Origin: Thereva unica
Lineage: Eukaryota; Arthropoda; Insecta; Diptera; Therevidae
DNA: 64,000 bases
Assembly (NCBI GenBank): GCA_949987705.1
Contig: OX465285.1
Coordinates: forward strand, 87,615,975 to 87,679,974
Direction: 5' to 3'
The notes beneath the pieces were generated by a model. The model was not told the DNA's origin and made no database searches. It worked only from the letters and a program-made list of their open reading frames with translations. How positions within the stretch are numbered: position 1 is the first letter of the stretch; the number at the start of each line of letters is the position of its first letter. Below are positions 57,101 through 64,000 of this stretch, one piece after another. The translations under genes and the position numbers were made by a program.

Positions 57101-60100
57101 GCCATCGTTGTTGTCCTGGCTAACCTGATATCGGAGCGTGTAACTCTTGCCTTCATCACTATCACCGCCCTTATATTGGCATCAACCACAGCAACTCTAT
57201 GCCTTCTGTTCCTTCCGAAGCTGAACGATATTTGGGGCAGAGGTGAGTATATTATCCTTATTCCATACATAAAAAAAACCATCTTGAACTGATTCCATGC
57301 GGAGTAATCCCTAATTTGAATGCGATGCGAGAGTATGAGTGTGCGTGTGGTTATAGGTGTAGCAGCATTTTGAGTGCAAATGAGACTGTTCTTGAATTAA
57401 TGTAAATGTGTCCTTGGAGTGGAGGTCCTGAGTGAATAATCACGGAATGTATATCCCCCTCCCCTTTCCCCATTAATCATCCCAAAGATGGCATTTATTG
57501 TGTATCCTTGAGAAGCATTTAACTCGAATTTAATTACTTCCCAGGTGATGTGGTGGATCCAGTTATACACAGCATGGGACTAAAGATGGAATGTAATACA
57601 CGGCGATTCGTAATTGATGATAGACGGGAGCTACAGTATCGGGTTGAGGTGCAGAATCGCGTCTATAAGAAGGAAATAGCTGCCCTTGACGCGGAGATCA
57701 GACGCTTGGAGAAGATACTGGATTCAAATTCTTCAACATCATCCTCGAATATTTCATTAATTGGATCGCAGAAGGTAATTGTATGCCCTGGATAAACTGT
57801 CAAGGGGTTTGTTAGTGCAGATTTAATATTAAGATGCTCAAGGTTATCTACGAAAAGAAAACATTCGGGTTAGACATTTGAGCATAGGGTGTACCTTAAA
57901 TGTCGGAAGGTGTAACCTTGCAAGGAAAGGCAATCATTTTGGAAGGGTATAGGGACCTATTCAAAGAAACCCTTTGTTGGGGATTGGTGGGGCAATATAA
58001 TACTTTAAACGGAATTTTTACCAAAACTATCGTAATATCAAAATTCTTTCCGAATATCTAGTTCTTAAGAGTGAAGAAAGTGCTAGTTTGAAGTAGATAA
58101 CAAAAAATACAACAACGAGATGATCTAAAACTCCGCTGAATAGATGGGCATATTCCAGGACCCCTATTTGACAAGCCTGGACGTAGGAACTACTAAAAGA
58201 AAGAATCGAATTTCATTTGCAGTTAGAAATATCAAAATTCATCTTTCAAAGTGCTTTTATATGACTCAAGTACTACTTTGGGACAAGGTGCACACAAGAA
58301 ATTGGCACAAGTATATCTTAACCTTAAACTAATATGCTTTAACTATATTGCCCTAGATATGACTTAACTAATTTCAATTATTTTGGAGCGTTTTAAGAAC
58401 AACTCATAACAATTAGAGATACGAAATTGTCCCATGGAAACGTGTCCTAAAATGCTAGTTTAAAAAAGCAATATTTTATTTTTAAAATGTTTAGAATTTT
58501 TCTGAGACTCTATTTTATGACAGAATCAAAATATATTGAGAGAATTGATTCACAACCAGTCCAAAAGGAGCATATACTTAACTATATTACAGTTGGTAGC
58601 ATGTGACAAAAGATATACAATAGATGTCCCAAAATAAATATAAAGATTGTCTCATTACGAGTTTCGCTATGTAAAGTGTGAATAAAACAAACAGTTTAAA
58701 CAATATTTGAGAGCTTTACTTTTTAATCAGTAATGTGGCTTATTACAATTATGTATGCAAGAAAATACCGACCAAATGTGCAACATAGCTCTGGTGATCG
58801 ACCTCCATCCGCTTGTCTACATTTTGAATGACGCTAAAGCATAATTGCGGCCAATTTCATTAATGGTCTTATAATAATACCTAGATAACGTTACCTGTTT
58901 GCCGCGCGATTTTCCTGGGTAATAACTAGAACAGTTCACTAATTTCGAAACTATTTCGTTCCACCCACCAAAAACCTAAAAAAATTAATTTAGCTTCAAG
59001 CATTTATCAACGGTTGTTCGCGATCAAAAAATGAGCATCTGATGGGGCGCAATATGGCATACTGCACCGGGCGCAAAAAACCCAATCGCCGGCCCTGCCT
59101 GGATTGTGAGAAAGGCGAAGACCCGGACGGTAACGAAAACAGTGAATGCATTTCTTAACTACTTTACGGGCGTATATGCATGACTTATGACCCAGAATTG
59201 TTGTTGCCGAATGGTTGTCAACGGGGAGGAAGACTAGCACGGTGATTTTTAAGATGCAATTGTCTCACATACGATTCAACAAAGAGATCTTCATTATGTA
59301 ACAAAATATGAAACTTCCAGTCCCGCGCTAGGTTTACGGGCTGTAAACGACTTCCAACTCTTATCATTTAGAGCCATAAGTTTCATCGTGGAAGGGCACT
59401 AGCCGATACAGGGCTGATTTGCTCGTAACCGGTTCGTCCAGCCGTATCGCGTCAATTTGCTTAGTGAACTCGCTTTGCTAGATTACCCATACAAATTTCA
59501 GGAATGCCTTGTCGATTGCAATGGCAGACAGAGATTGTGTGTCGGTGGGTATTCCTTTCCACTTGGCGCATATGTTCTCAGTGAAGCGGAAAATATAAGT
59601 GAATCGTCGGCAGTTGCGACCGTCAAAGCTATTGCGGTTAGTGGACAAGAAGCCCAGTAAACCACGAATGCATACAAAATGAATTCACAATACATTTCAG
59701 AAATGAATGAAATGCATTACAGAAAGCATTTTGTAAGTAATACGGAATGCATTAAAAAACATTAGGCATGTCCTAGGATGAAATGCATTGCTTGTAATGC
59801 ATTAACAATATATTTCATATAGAAATATGTAATGCATACATTATAAATTACAAACATTTTATAAATGTTGCAAATGCATTACAAAAGACATTTCATAAAG
59901 CTAACAAAATGTATTGTATAGCATTAAGGATGCTCTAGGATGAAATGCATTGATTTTAAACGATTTGATTTATCTGCCTCGAAAGATTATCTTTACACAA
60001 TTTGATATATGTATTAAATCTTAGGTAAAGAAAGTATAAAACATAATTATACTTTACTCACCCCGTTATAGTTGAAATACAATACTGGATAAAATGCGCA

Positions 60101-63100
60101 CGGCACTTGGTGCAAACACTTACAAATGAGCAAAAATTTTCTACTAGCGGCGGAAAGTGCCTCGAAAAGATAGCGATGCTACTGCCTGATTTGATATATT
60201 CATACGAGTATGAATCCCCAGAATCCAAACATAATTTAATACATTGCTTGTAATGTATTTGTAAGGCACTTGTAAGCAGTCGCTGATTGATAGCTTTCAA
60301 ATAGCTTACTTGTAATGTACGGCGAATGCATTTCTTTGTTCTATGCATTACATGTGGTTTGCTGGGAGGATTCATCTACATACTATACAGACTAGGATTG
60401 TTTCCCTAAAATAAATTTCTGGTAACCTCCAGAACTTGGCGGCTCCAGACTCACGCCGTGAACACCCGCGAACAAGCGCGAACGCGAATGTGCATGGTTT
60501 TCACGCCTAGCTCGCGCTTTGTTTTTCATTCCGTGTGGATACGGCGTGAATTTTGCCGTAAATTCACGGCTTGAGAGTGAATAGAAGTTCAGATCTTCAG
60601 GCACGAACTGACGATAAATGTCCTAACACATTAAGATATCTGTCAGTTTTCTTGGACTGCAGGCCACATACAGTTGTCGGCCGGTTAGAGTAAGAATGAA
60701 GCGAAAGCGAAAACATTCAGGCCACGGCTTGCCTTGGGGGCCTTAAGATATGGCTAAATCCTATACGCGGTTATGCGAACTCCAGAAAGTTGCATAGTAA
60801 CCCACGATTGTTTAGCCGCCACCGATCAGCCAAACGCCCGACTCGGAGATTGCTAGGCAAGTAACACTGACCCCCGAAAAGGCCCTTAGAATATAACACT
60901 ACAGGAAGGCACACACCGAATTTCAGTTGAGTGAGTGCTCACGCTTTGGTAGTTGTTTGTCTACTACAAGCGGAAAAAGCAAGTGAAATTGAAGAGGGCC
61001 AAAGAGTCTAAATAATCAGTTATCTCAAACAAAATCTTACACGCCGTCACTTCGAATTCTAATCAGCTGATGTCATTTCATTTCATCGGGGTTCGAAAAA
61101 AGCGTCTCACGTAATTTATGGACGATCCCTTACCACCAACCTAGGCCCTGGACGAAGCCATCTACTGTTAAAACACCGAAGTCAGTATTCTGTCGCGGGA
61201 GTACTAGATGGTAAAATGCAATTGGCAATTTCCATTCCATTCAGCTCTAGAGCTGGTACTTTCTAATCTATTTTTTGGGAAAATATATACATATAATATG
61301 TAAGCACACATTGTTTCAAGTGCCAAACCTGACCATTTTAGTCTCAACTGCTATAATCTTCTTAGATCAGTGATGGGCAACAGTTGACTTTGGCAGAGTA
61401 CCAAAAAAGCTTTAAAAGTTCTTGGTTATACCTTCTCACTCGAACTCCTAGCTTTTGCCTATATTTCTCTCTCATTCAAACTCACAATCAGGATAGGAGT
61501 TATCTCAAACTCCCTTGGGAGCGTATATATGTCTCCCAAGAGCTGCCGTTGCCCACCACTGATTTAGATGGAAAGAAAACGAGTGACCTACTCACGAAGG
61601 TTCAAAGTAATTGTCGTCTTTCAGTGCCACCGGCATCTAAACATCCTTTTCGACTGCTGGTTTTTGGCTATGAGGACCAGGAAGGATGTCGAAGGAGATT
61701 GCGATTAACCCTGTATCTGTATACTTTTGGATGTTGCAGGAGTTCAGAAATACTGACTGCGAAAGATTGTACTATAGACAAATTCTGCTATTTATGAATG
61801 AATCCCTTTTATGTATCATCTGCGAGCAGGGGAGCTGTATGCGGAGGAAATGAGTCGATCAGGTTCAGTGAGTTTAGATTTAGACTTTTTACCTTGATCA
61901 GTTCTGATTTCTATGGCGTCGCCGAATCGTGGCACGTATCAGTTCTGTTCAATGGCACTACAGCCCAAATCGAGCCTTGGCCTCCTTCAGTTTTGTCCTC
62001 CAACCTTCTTACTCGCTGGCTAGAGTCTTCCAATTTCGTAGGATCAAGTGTGCAGCGCGAATACAGTGGCAAATCTGTTTGTGTTGTTTGCATTGTTTTT
62101 ACAAATCTGGCTTCTGAAAAGGATCTTTTAAATCCGACGAAATTACATGCTTCTAAACTGCCCAAAATATAATCTAATAAAAATATTTTTTTCATTACAG
62201 CCCGAAATCTCAATAATAACCGAAACCCTACCAGTTCCTACCCCACCAACAAAATCACGAACACCCAGCATCAGTGGCGGACTGCCCTATCTTCTTCTCT
62301 CAGTACTCCCTCCAGTCATACCACGAGCCAGCTGGCCATCAGCCGAGTACATGCAAGTACCAATGAGACGATCAGTAACATTTGCCTCACAACCCCAGCT
62401 AGAAAATTCCAGATCAGCACATGACGTTTGTCTACCAGCCGCTGACTTACTGAATCTTCGCCTTGCCCATCAGCATGCCACGGAGACCAAATTTGGAATA
62501 ATGAACAAAATCCGCGGAATTTTTCGTTCATCGAGTAATAAAGGATCGACGAATAGTCTTAGCGGTGAGACAGGAATAAAGGCTGCTCTACGAAGTCATA
62601 TGGGATTCTTTACTAGATTAATACCATCGGCAGAGACGGCGTCGTGTAATGCATTGTATAACAACAATCCGGGACTTAAGCCGCTGCAGAAGACGTCGTT
62701 AGTTAAGAGTGGTAACGATATTGATCGGACTTGTGCTGAAACATCGTTTTTAGATGATCAGGAGAATAAATCTGGATCACGAGACGTTGGGAAGTATATT
62801 AAAGTTCCAGAAACGAAAGTAAATTTTCAATTACCCAGCAGTCGTCGATCGTCTATAGTTGCACAGCCTACACTAAGAGAACGAATACGAGGGTCACCAA
62901 GATTTCCGCATAGAATAATGCCAACATGCAGCTTGAGTGCTCTGGAAGAGAAACGTGAAGATCCAGATAATCGTGGGAAATTTAGACTAGGACAAGCATC
63001 CACGTCAGCCAACTGGAAGTCAATGGAAGTGACAAATACAACATCAACATTCTCACTAGAGGATCGACAACGTACAGTAAGCATCAATGGGAAAAGTAGC

Positions 63101-63145
63101 TGCAGTCCAGATCAAATCTATGTCCTGCCGGAGACATCCTCATAA
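32435..63145 (+). CDS. GABA-B-R3: Metabotropic GABA-B receptor subunit 3 (whole gene, eleven coding exons)
   Basis: Class C G-protein-coupled receptor of the plasma membrane, insect GABA-B type 3 subunit. Exons: 32435-33124, 37125-37268, 37694-37969, 38049-38300, 38364-38600, 40550-40851, 40960-41098, 52726-53004, 56924-57242, 57545-57774 and 62201-63145. All junctions are GT-AG, phases agree, and the sum is 3813 nt (1270 residues plus stop), close to about 1300 in fruit fly. Domains: signal peptide (about 15-32), low-complexity segment to 175, Venus-flytrap domain 176-597, seven helices 598-869, coiled coil about 906-940, cytoplasmic tail to 1270. The start is the first ATG after an in-frame stop. 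R1 and R2 form the known functional pair in insects; the ligand and partner of R3 are not settled. Similarity to the fly protein is strong in all exons after the first 175 residues. Confidence 0.93.
33125..34095. other. Intron 1, left part
   Basis: Intron 1 runs from 33125 to 37124. This left part shows no gene and no recognised repeat. Confidence 0.6.
34100..34206 (+). repeat. 5S rRNA-like sequence, copy C (intron 1)
   Basis: Reads ACCACGATTGGCATACTCAG, then TTCTCATTCGATTGTGAAGG, CCAAGCAGCATTGGACGTGA and TTAGTACTTAGTTGGGGGAC. It lines up along most of 5S rRNA. GGCCAAGCAGCATTGGACG is shared exactly with copy D and differs from real 5S (GTTAAGCAGCGTCGGGCG), which argues for a common repeat source. 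Confidence 0.75.
34250..35925 (-). pseudogene. Antisense LINE with RT tail, RNase H and zinc knuckle, in intron 1
   Basis: Minus-strand blocks in order: HLQQVLDLVSSWCASVELKV (about 35900-35840, after RT motif C), KYLQVTLDAKLNWNQHM and ATYGALVWYHKTALKGFQTN (35817-35560), then an RNase H domain with WHTDCSKTETGVGAG (usual TDGSK; Gly is Cys here) and FQAEVYAIQ (35295-35053), continued as IFCDSPAEIRAI and WAQGHRGFKDNESADTL to about 34860, and a C-terminal knuckle CRLCLEEDGSALHVLCE near 34675-34625. The 5' part with the RT palm is missing. Stops and shifts occur, but a 174-codon stretch is intact, so it is younger than most relics here. RNase H places it in the I/LOA/Jockey group. Confidence 0.88.
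35930..37124. other. Intron 1, right part
   Basis: Contains one copy of the hairpin repeat (36076-36158, listed separately) and AT-rich sequence. It ends in TTTATTTATTTGCAG at 37124, the acceptor of exon 2. The frame 36796-37032 has no recognisable domain. Confidence 0.6.
36076..36158 (+). repeat. Hairpin repeat family H, copy in intron 1
   Basis: Reads CTTTCAGGACTACCCC, then GGATACTGGTTCTAATTAGT and CCGCTGCCACCAAATTTTTG. It matches copies at 39130-39570, 39970-40095 and 42838-42920. The stem is more degraded here. Confidence 0.75.
37125..37268 (+). CDS. GABA-B-R3: GABA-B-R3 coding exon 2
   Basis: Residues 231-278, from CDPGVGVDRFFHALY to VPYWNIVQ; phase 0 at both ends. It includes GSACSEVTESLA (257-268), which corresponds to the GCSSVST loop of mammalian GABA-B1 that lines the ligand pocket. 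The serine after the cysteine (Ser261) is kept. Acceptor TTTGCAG, donor CAG|GTAAGT. Confidence 0.95.
37694..37969 (+). CDS. GABA-B-R3: GABA-B-R3 coding exon 3
   Basis: Residues 279-370. VSFGSTSPALSDRHEFPFFY is the highly conserved block shared with GABA-B1 and -B2. HNPARIAFIRKFGWDTVTTF and a glycosylation sequon (NIS, Asn348) follow. Phase 0 at both ends; the exon itself starts with GT after CCAG. Intron 2 (37269-37693) contains a TATATG run and no gene. Confidence 0.95.
38049..38300 (+). CDS. GABA-B-R3: GABA-B-R3 coding exon 4
   Basis: Residues 371-454, from DLDTRIIIGSFSQELAPKIF through MFGADYAWILHESMGPPWW to SIVGNDVSLSGL. It follows a short 79-nt intron (37970-38048). It ends at the donor CTG|GTAACT. 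In GABA-B1 the Tyr that contacts GABA falls in the RIIVGLFYE block; here the position is Ser382. Confidence 0.9.
38301..38363 (+). other. Stop-free 63-nt intron (3n) of GABA-B-R3
   Basis: GTAACT donor, branch-like CTAAC at 38329-38333, a T-rich tract and TCCTCAG acceptor. Its length is a multiple of three and it lacks stops, so reading through adds 21 residues (VTCISKCVTLTSFYYTSSNP plus Q). Removing it joins SGL to SNDMFVDQL, which fits the fly protein (as I recall, SGL followed by NNHMF) much better. It has the size of a normal short fly intron. Confidence 0.8.
38364..38600 (+). CDS. GABA-B-R3: GABA-B-R3 coding exon 5
   Basis: Residues 455-533. After a variable loop it resumes conservation at LSRYAPQTYDAVWAIALALR, the second-lobe helix shared with all GABA-B subunits (APLAYDAIWALALAL in GABA-B1), then FDYTRYDMALEFLQQLGRLN and FLGVS. 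The Glu that binds the GABA amine in GABA-B1 aligns with Tyr475. Donor TCA|GTAAGT. Confidence 0.92.
39130..39570. repeat. Hairpin repeat family H, three hairpins
   Basis: Forward and inverse copies of GGTGGCAGCGGTGGGATAC alternate: an inverse pair at 39131-39255, one at 39330-39455 and one at 39465-39570. Each is joined by a central segment ACCCCTATCTATTCTATTG. The long arms (about 45-55 nt) would form strong hairpins. CCGTTACAAAAATTTGG flanks them. Confidence 0.9.
39970..40095 (+). repeat. Hairpin repeat family H, single copy
   Basis: GGTGTTAATGTGTTCTTAG, CTTTCAGGATTACCCC, then a compact hairpin TAGCGGTGGGATACTGG / TTAGTATCCCACCGCTGCC and AAATTTTTGTAAC. Confidence 0.85.
40550..40851 (+). 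CDS. GABA-B-R3: GABA-B-R3 coding exon 6: end of ligand domain and TM1
   Basis: Residues 534-633 plus two bases of codon 634. GPVSFSGPDRVGTTAFYQIQ closes the Venus-flytrap domain; CPNCKSIKWHSGQVPIAKRI is the linker. TM1 is about 598-627 (VATIAPVAFYTIATLSSVGI and on). Donor GAA|GTGAGC; the split Lys codon is completed by the next exon. Confidence 0.95.
40960..41098 (+). CDS. GABA-B-R3: GABA-B-R3 coding exon 7: TM2
   Basis: Completes codon 634 and runs to residue 680. AIKLSSPKLSNITAVGCILV and YAAVVLLGLD form the first intracellular loop and TM2. Cys679 near the top of TM3 is the conserved cysteine that pairs with Cys777 in the second extracellular loop. The 108-nt intron before it ends in CCCGCAG; donor ACA|GTGAGT. 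Confidence 0.95.
41940..42195 (-). pseudogene. LINE RT fragment (motif B) in antisense
   Basis: The minus strand reads AGVPQGSILSPILF near 42165-42120, the conserved GxPQGS...SP.LF block of LINE reverse transcriptases, followed in a shifted frame by IIFINSLFATPSC. The YADD box is not preserved. Downstream minus-strand frames to 41365 are unassigned. Confidence 0.65.
42838..42920 (+). repeat. Hairpin repeat family H, copy in the 11.6-kb intron
   Basis: TTCTTTCAGGACAATCTTGG, then GGTAGCGTGATACTGG and TTAGTATCCCACCGCTGCCA, ending TTTTTGTAACGG. The following 150 nt (TGTGTAGTACATTCCTTGTG and on) also matches the flank of the 39.5-kb copy, so the repeat unit extends beyond the hairpin. Confidence 0.85.
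44600..44835 (-). pseudogene. LINE RT fragment (motif B), second copy in antisense
   Basis: The minus strand reads SSSVTLISLGVPQGSIPGPL and LF near 44715-44655, the motif-B block with a typical upstream YxVxxG-like strand (FNKLK*VGICSSS). It breaks immediately afterwards. Family may be the Jockey/CR1 group. Confidence 0.65.
47225..47720. repeat. TTCAGC/GCTGAA repeat, cluster 1 (two units)
   Basis: Each ~200-bp unit starts GAAGGAAATCTGTAAAAAT or similar, has ATTCAGCGCTGCTGAATTAC, then TTATTTAATGCAGCCAGATT, GCCATCGAAGAGGTTCTTGG and a second palindrome TATTCAGCTCGCTGAATTCA. The second unit (47500-47720) has a shortened first palindrome. Confidence 0.85.
48296..48411. mobile_element. Foldback (MITE-like) element, 116 bp
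   Basis: The left arm ATAGTGTGAATAAAAATCC, AACACTGCCGCAACACTGC, AGAATTCAGC is the near-perfect reverse complement of the right arm ending at 48411. The loop is about 15 nt. No coding capacity. It lies between the two TTCAGC repeat clusters and shares the AATTCAGC word with them. Confidence 0.8.
50060..50715. repeat. TTCAGC/GCTGAA repeat, cluster 2 (three tandem units)
   Basis: Units at about 50060-50250, 50330-50515 and 50570-50715, each with TCCTATTCAGCGCGGCTGAA or variant, TTATTTAACGCAGTCAGGAT, CATCGAAAAGATTCATAGCA and (first two) a second ATTCAGCGCTGCTGAATTCA. Spacing is about 250 bp, so this cluster looks tandem. Confidence 0.85.
51205..51503. repeat. Degenerate ~60-bp repeat, two direct and one inverted copy
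   Basis: Copies near 51205-51262 and 51329-51385 (plus) and 51435-51503 (minus) share GGGGCYCNRRCCAAAAT-like starts, CTCCAAAAATATTTCAG or CTTTCCACAACAGTC-like middles and AAGTGATTTTTGAGTGC ends. The antisense frame 51119-51445 spans them and is probably chance. Confidence 0.5.
52726..53004 (+). CDS. GABA-B-R3: GABA-B-R3 coding exon 8: TM3 and TM4
   Basis: Residues 681-773. ARVYLLSAGFSLAFGSMFAK is TM3, with TYRVHRIFTRTGSG in the second intracellular loop. LISLVCALLVLDGLVVTLWV is TM4. The second extracellular loop begins ERHLNNLTLEISATDRSVVY. Phase 0 at both ends. Donor CCGCAG|GTAAGA. Confidence 0.96.
55684..55780 (-). repeat. 5S rRNA-like sequence, copy D
   Basis: The minus strand reads ACATATTCAGTAAAACGGTT, CTCAATTGCTTGCGAAGGCC, AAGCAGCATTGGACGGGGTT, AGTACTAAGCCGGGGGACTG. 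It matches copy C through the central control region and carries the same CATTGGACG changes. Confidence 0.75.
55777..55940. repeat. Inverted repeat beside 5S-like copy D
   Basis: GTTATATTCCCGAGTAAAAA and TGAAACTCGCC (55778-55808) are inverted as GGCGATTTTCATTTTTACTC, GGGTTATAAC (about 55905-55934). Spacer about 95 nt. Possibly ends of one composite element. Confidence 0.65.
56924..57242 (+). CDS. GABA-B-R3: GABA-B-R3 coding exon 9: TM5 to TM7
   Basis: Residues 774-879 and the first base of codon 880. VEVCRSQHTQ carries Cys777 of the conserved disulfide. TM5 (WLGALYAYKGLLLIVGVYMA), the ETRHVKIPALNDSQYIG third loop typical of GABA-B subunits, TM6 (SVYSVVITSAIVVVLANLIS), TM7 (TLAFITITALILASTTATLC) and the LLFLPKL end follow. 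An antisense frame at 56977-57282 is only a shadow. Confidence 0.97.
57545..57774 (+). CDS. GABA-B-R3: GABA-B-R3 coding exon 10: coiled coil
   Basis: Completes codon 880 and runs to residue 956. GLKMECNTRRFVIDDRRELQ leads into a heptad-rich helix (QNRVYKKEIAALDAEIRRLE), the place where GABA-B1 and B2 have their dimerising coiled coil. The Ser-rich end SNSSTSSSNISLIGSQK follows. The 302-nt intron before it ends in TTCCCAG. Donor AAG|GTAATT. Confidence 0.95.
59653..60366. mobile_element. Element with CCCAGYAAACCAC inverted ends and TGCATTA-rich interior
   Basis: The left end CCCAGTAAACCACGAATGCA (59653) is matched by the inverse right end GTGGTTTGCTGGG (60354-60366). Between them AATGCATT words recur: GAAATGCATTAC, TGTAATGCATT and GGATGAAATGCATTG appear several times, with AGGATGAAATGCATTG at 59777 and 59938. 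No transposase. No target duplication could be called. Confidence 0.6.
61368..61561. mobile_element. hAT-type MITE, 194 bp
   Basis: The terminal inverted repeats are CAGTGATGGGCAAC (61368-61381) and, inverted, GTTGCCCACCACTG (61548-61561), one mismatch in 14, the classic hAT end. Flanking octamers TCTTAGAT and ATTTAGAT match at six of eight bases, consistent with an 8-bp target duplication. No transposase fits in 194 bp. Confidence 0.85.
62201..63145 (+). CDS. GABA-B-R3: GABA-B-R3 coding exon 11: cytoplasmic tail and stop
   Basis: Residues 957-1270 and the TAA stop (63143-63145). Conserved tail blocks include SRTPSISGGLPYLLLSVLPP, VIPRASWPSAEYMQVPMRRS, VTFASQPQLE, KGSTNSLSGE, HMGFFTRLIPSAETASCNAL, KVNFQLPSSRRSSIVAQPTL and ERIRGSPRFPHRIMPTCSLS. 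Rich in Ser/Arg and likely phosphorylation sites. The tail is well conserved with fly R3, which separates this gene from R1 and R2. Confidence 0.96.
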   Translation, partial: PEISIITETLPVPTPPTKSRTPSISGGLPYLLLSVLPPVIPRASWPSAEYMQVPMRRSVTFASQPQLENSRSAHDVCLPAADLLNLRLAHQHATETKFGIMNKIRGIFRSSSNKGSTNSLSGETGIKAALRSHMGFFTRLIPSAETASCNALYNNNPGLKPLQKTSLVKSGNDIDRTCAETSFLDDQENKSGSRDVGKYIKVPETKVNFQLPSSRRSSIVAQPTLRERIRGSPRFPHRIMPTCSLSALEEKREDPDNRGKFRLGQASTSANWKSMEVTNTTSTFSLEDRQRTVSINGKSSCSPDQIYVLPETSS

Positions 63146-64000
63146 CATCTTTAGTAAAATTACACAGAATCATATCAAATCTTAATAAAAAAAAGCATAT
63201 TTCATGGTAACTATAAGATACCAAATTGTCTCTCGATAAACTGGAGGAGTTAATATTGAAATTTGGCAATCATAACATTTAGCTTAGGTGTTTTATAAAA
63301 TTCTTTAAAAATTGTAAAAAAAATCGCAAAAAAAACTCTAAACAGTATTTAAATAAATGGTTTTCAAAGCAATAAAAAAAAATATAATAAATAAATAAAT
63401 AAAATTGTTGTTAGATAAAAAAAAATGAAGCAACAAAAAAAATGATCTAAACTTTAGCTCTATACGTGAATGTGATGTATTTTTCCCCTGTAAAAATTGT
63501 AGATTTCTTATAGAACATTATTTAACAAAAAACAAACAAAAAAACACTAAATATAAATAAATAAATAACAATTTAATAAACAAATAAAAAAACAATGTGT
63601 TAGAAGAAAAACAAAAACTTTCTAAAAAATAAAATAAAAAAAGATAAATTCTTATGAAATTATTGAAGTGAAGAAAAAATGCCAAAATGAAAATTTGTTT
63701 AGAAATATTTTTCATATAAAGTATACATAAAAAAAATGAACAAAAAACAGAATAAACAAAATTTAAAAAAACAAAGAAAAAGTGAGCATAAATGTAAAAA
63801 TGCAGAGAAACACAACAATTGCATAAACTGTGAAGCAATATTTTTAATTTTTAAGACCAAAAAAATGTGAAGAATTATGATGGAGGGGAGTTTTTTGTGC
63901 CACCTATGATTTGAATAAAAATTTAGTAAGGAGACTTAAAAGATTTGAGGATTTTTTATTTTTTAGTTTTAAGGCGGTTCATTACACAATCCTTAACGCC
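63146..64000 (+). other. 3' untranslated region and downstream AT-rich DNA
   Basis: Very AT-rich. Candidate polyadenylation signals AATAAA occur at 63184, 63352 and 63371, with more downstream. Which is used cannot be told. The minus-strand Phe-rich frame at 63518-63838 is an artefact of A-tracts. Confidence 0.6.

Larger units (their letters stand above)
57775..62200. other. Last intron, 4.4 kb
   Basis: Holds a diverged inverse copy of the 7.2-kb dispersed repeat (59030-59100), a TGCATTA-rich element (59653-60366) and a hAT-type MITE (61368-61561), listed separately. Frames at 61384-61797 and 61798-62172 overlap the MITE or intronic sequence and show no domain. Acceptor TTTCATTACAG. Confidence 0.7.

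Noticed and set aside
56977..57282. Minus-strand ORF of 101 codons
   Set aside because: It is the antisense shadow of receptor exon 9, which encodes TM5-TM7.
61384..62172. Two adjacent plus-strand ORFs as extra receptor exons
   Set aside because: The first overlaps the hAT-type MITE, neither has a domain, and the exon 10 to exon 11 join is complete without them.
32435..63145. GABA-B receptor subunit 1 or 2
   Set aside because: Tail blocks such as PRASWPSAEYMQ and the N-terminal domain sequence match R3; GABA-B1 pocket residues and GABA-B2 loop sequences are absent.
63518..63838. Minus-strand Phe-rich ORF of 106 codons
   Set aside because: Derived from A-rich DNA downstream of the receptor; composition-driven.

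Overview
This window is nuclear DNA of an insect, most probably a fly (Diptera). It is AT-rich, its protein-coding gene is split by GT-AG introns, and nearly all non-genic sequence consists of decayed transposable elements. No bacterial, organellar or viral features were seen. The species cannot be named from the sequence alone.

The one gene that can be reconstructed is on the + strand from about 31.9 kb to beyond 63.1 kb. It encodes the insect-type third metabotropic GABA-B receptor subunit (GABA-B-R3), a class C G-protein-coupled receptor. Eleven coding exons join in frame from the start codon at 32435 to the stop codon ending at 63145 and give about 1270 residues. In order these are a signal peptide, a low-complexity N-terminal segment, a Venus-flytrap domain, seven membrane helices, a short coiled coil and a long cytoplasmic tail. 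One intron (38301-38363) is only 63 nt, a multiple of three and free of stops, so a plain ORF reading wrongly includes it as coding. Two residues that bind GABA in mammalian GABA-B1 appear not to be conserved.

The 5' 31.9 kb has no intact gene. It holds, in order: a deleted mariner-like transposase (1-400), a reverse-transcriptase (RT) relic of a non-LTR element (400-1590), two members of a tRNA-derived SINE family (1668-1901 minus, 6322-6725 plus), a LINE reduced to its two coding ends (1980-2450), a ~147-bp minisatellite (5455-6030), further LINE relics (8905, 12535, 15950-16640, 19820-20820, 23330-23990, 26110-26385, 29780-30110), AAGCTTTT-type and 18-bp tandem arrays (9320-9745, 15187-15365), a foldback element (17181-17317), a ~255-bp satellite-like repeat (22330-23130 and 25380-25900), and a mariner relic (26560-26760).

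The introns are also rich in repeats: an antisense LINE with an RNase H domain in intron 1; a hairpin-forming repeat with the core GGTGGCAGCGGTGGGATAC in three introns; a repeat marked by TTCAGC/GCTGAA palindromes and two RT relics in the 11.6-kb intron; a hAT-type MITE with near-matching 8-bp flanks in the last intron; and a TGCATTA-rich element with inverted ends. Four 5S-rRNA-like sequences lie across the window, and three share derived changes that suggest a 5S-derived SINE-like family. I found no convincing new multi-gene system; the most notable points are the hidden 63-nt intron and the 5S-derived repeats.
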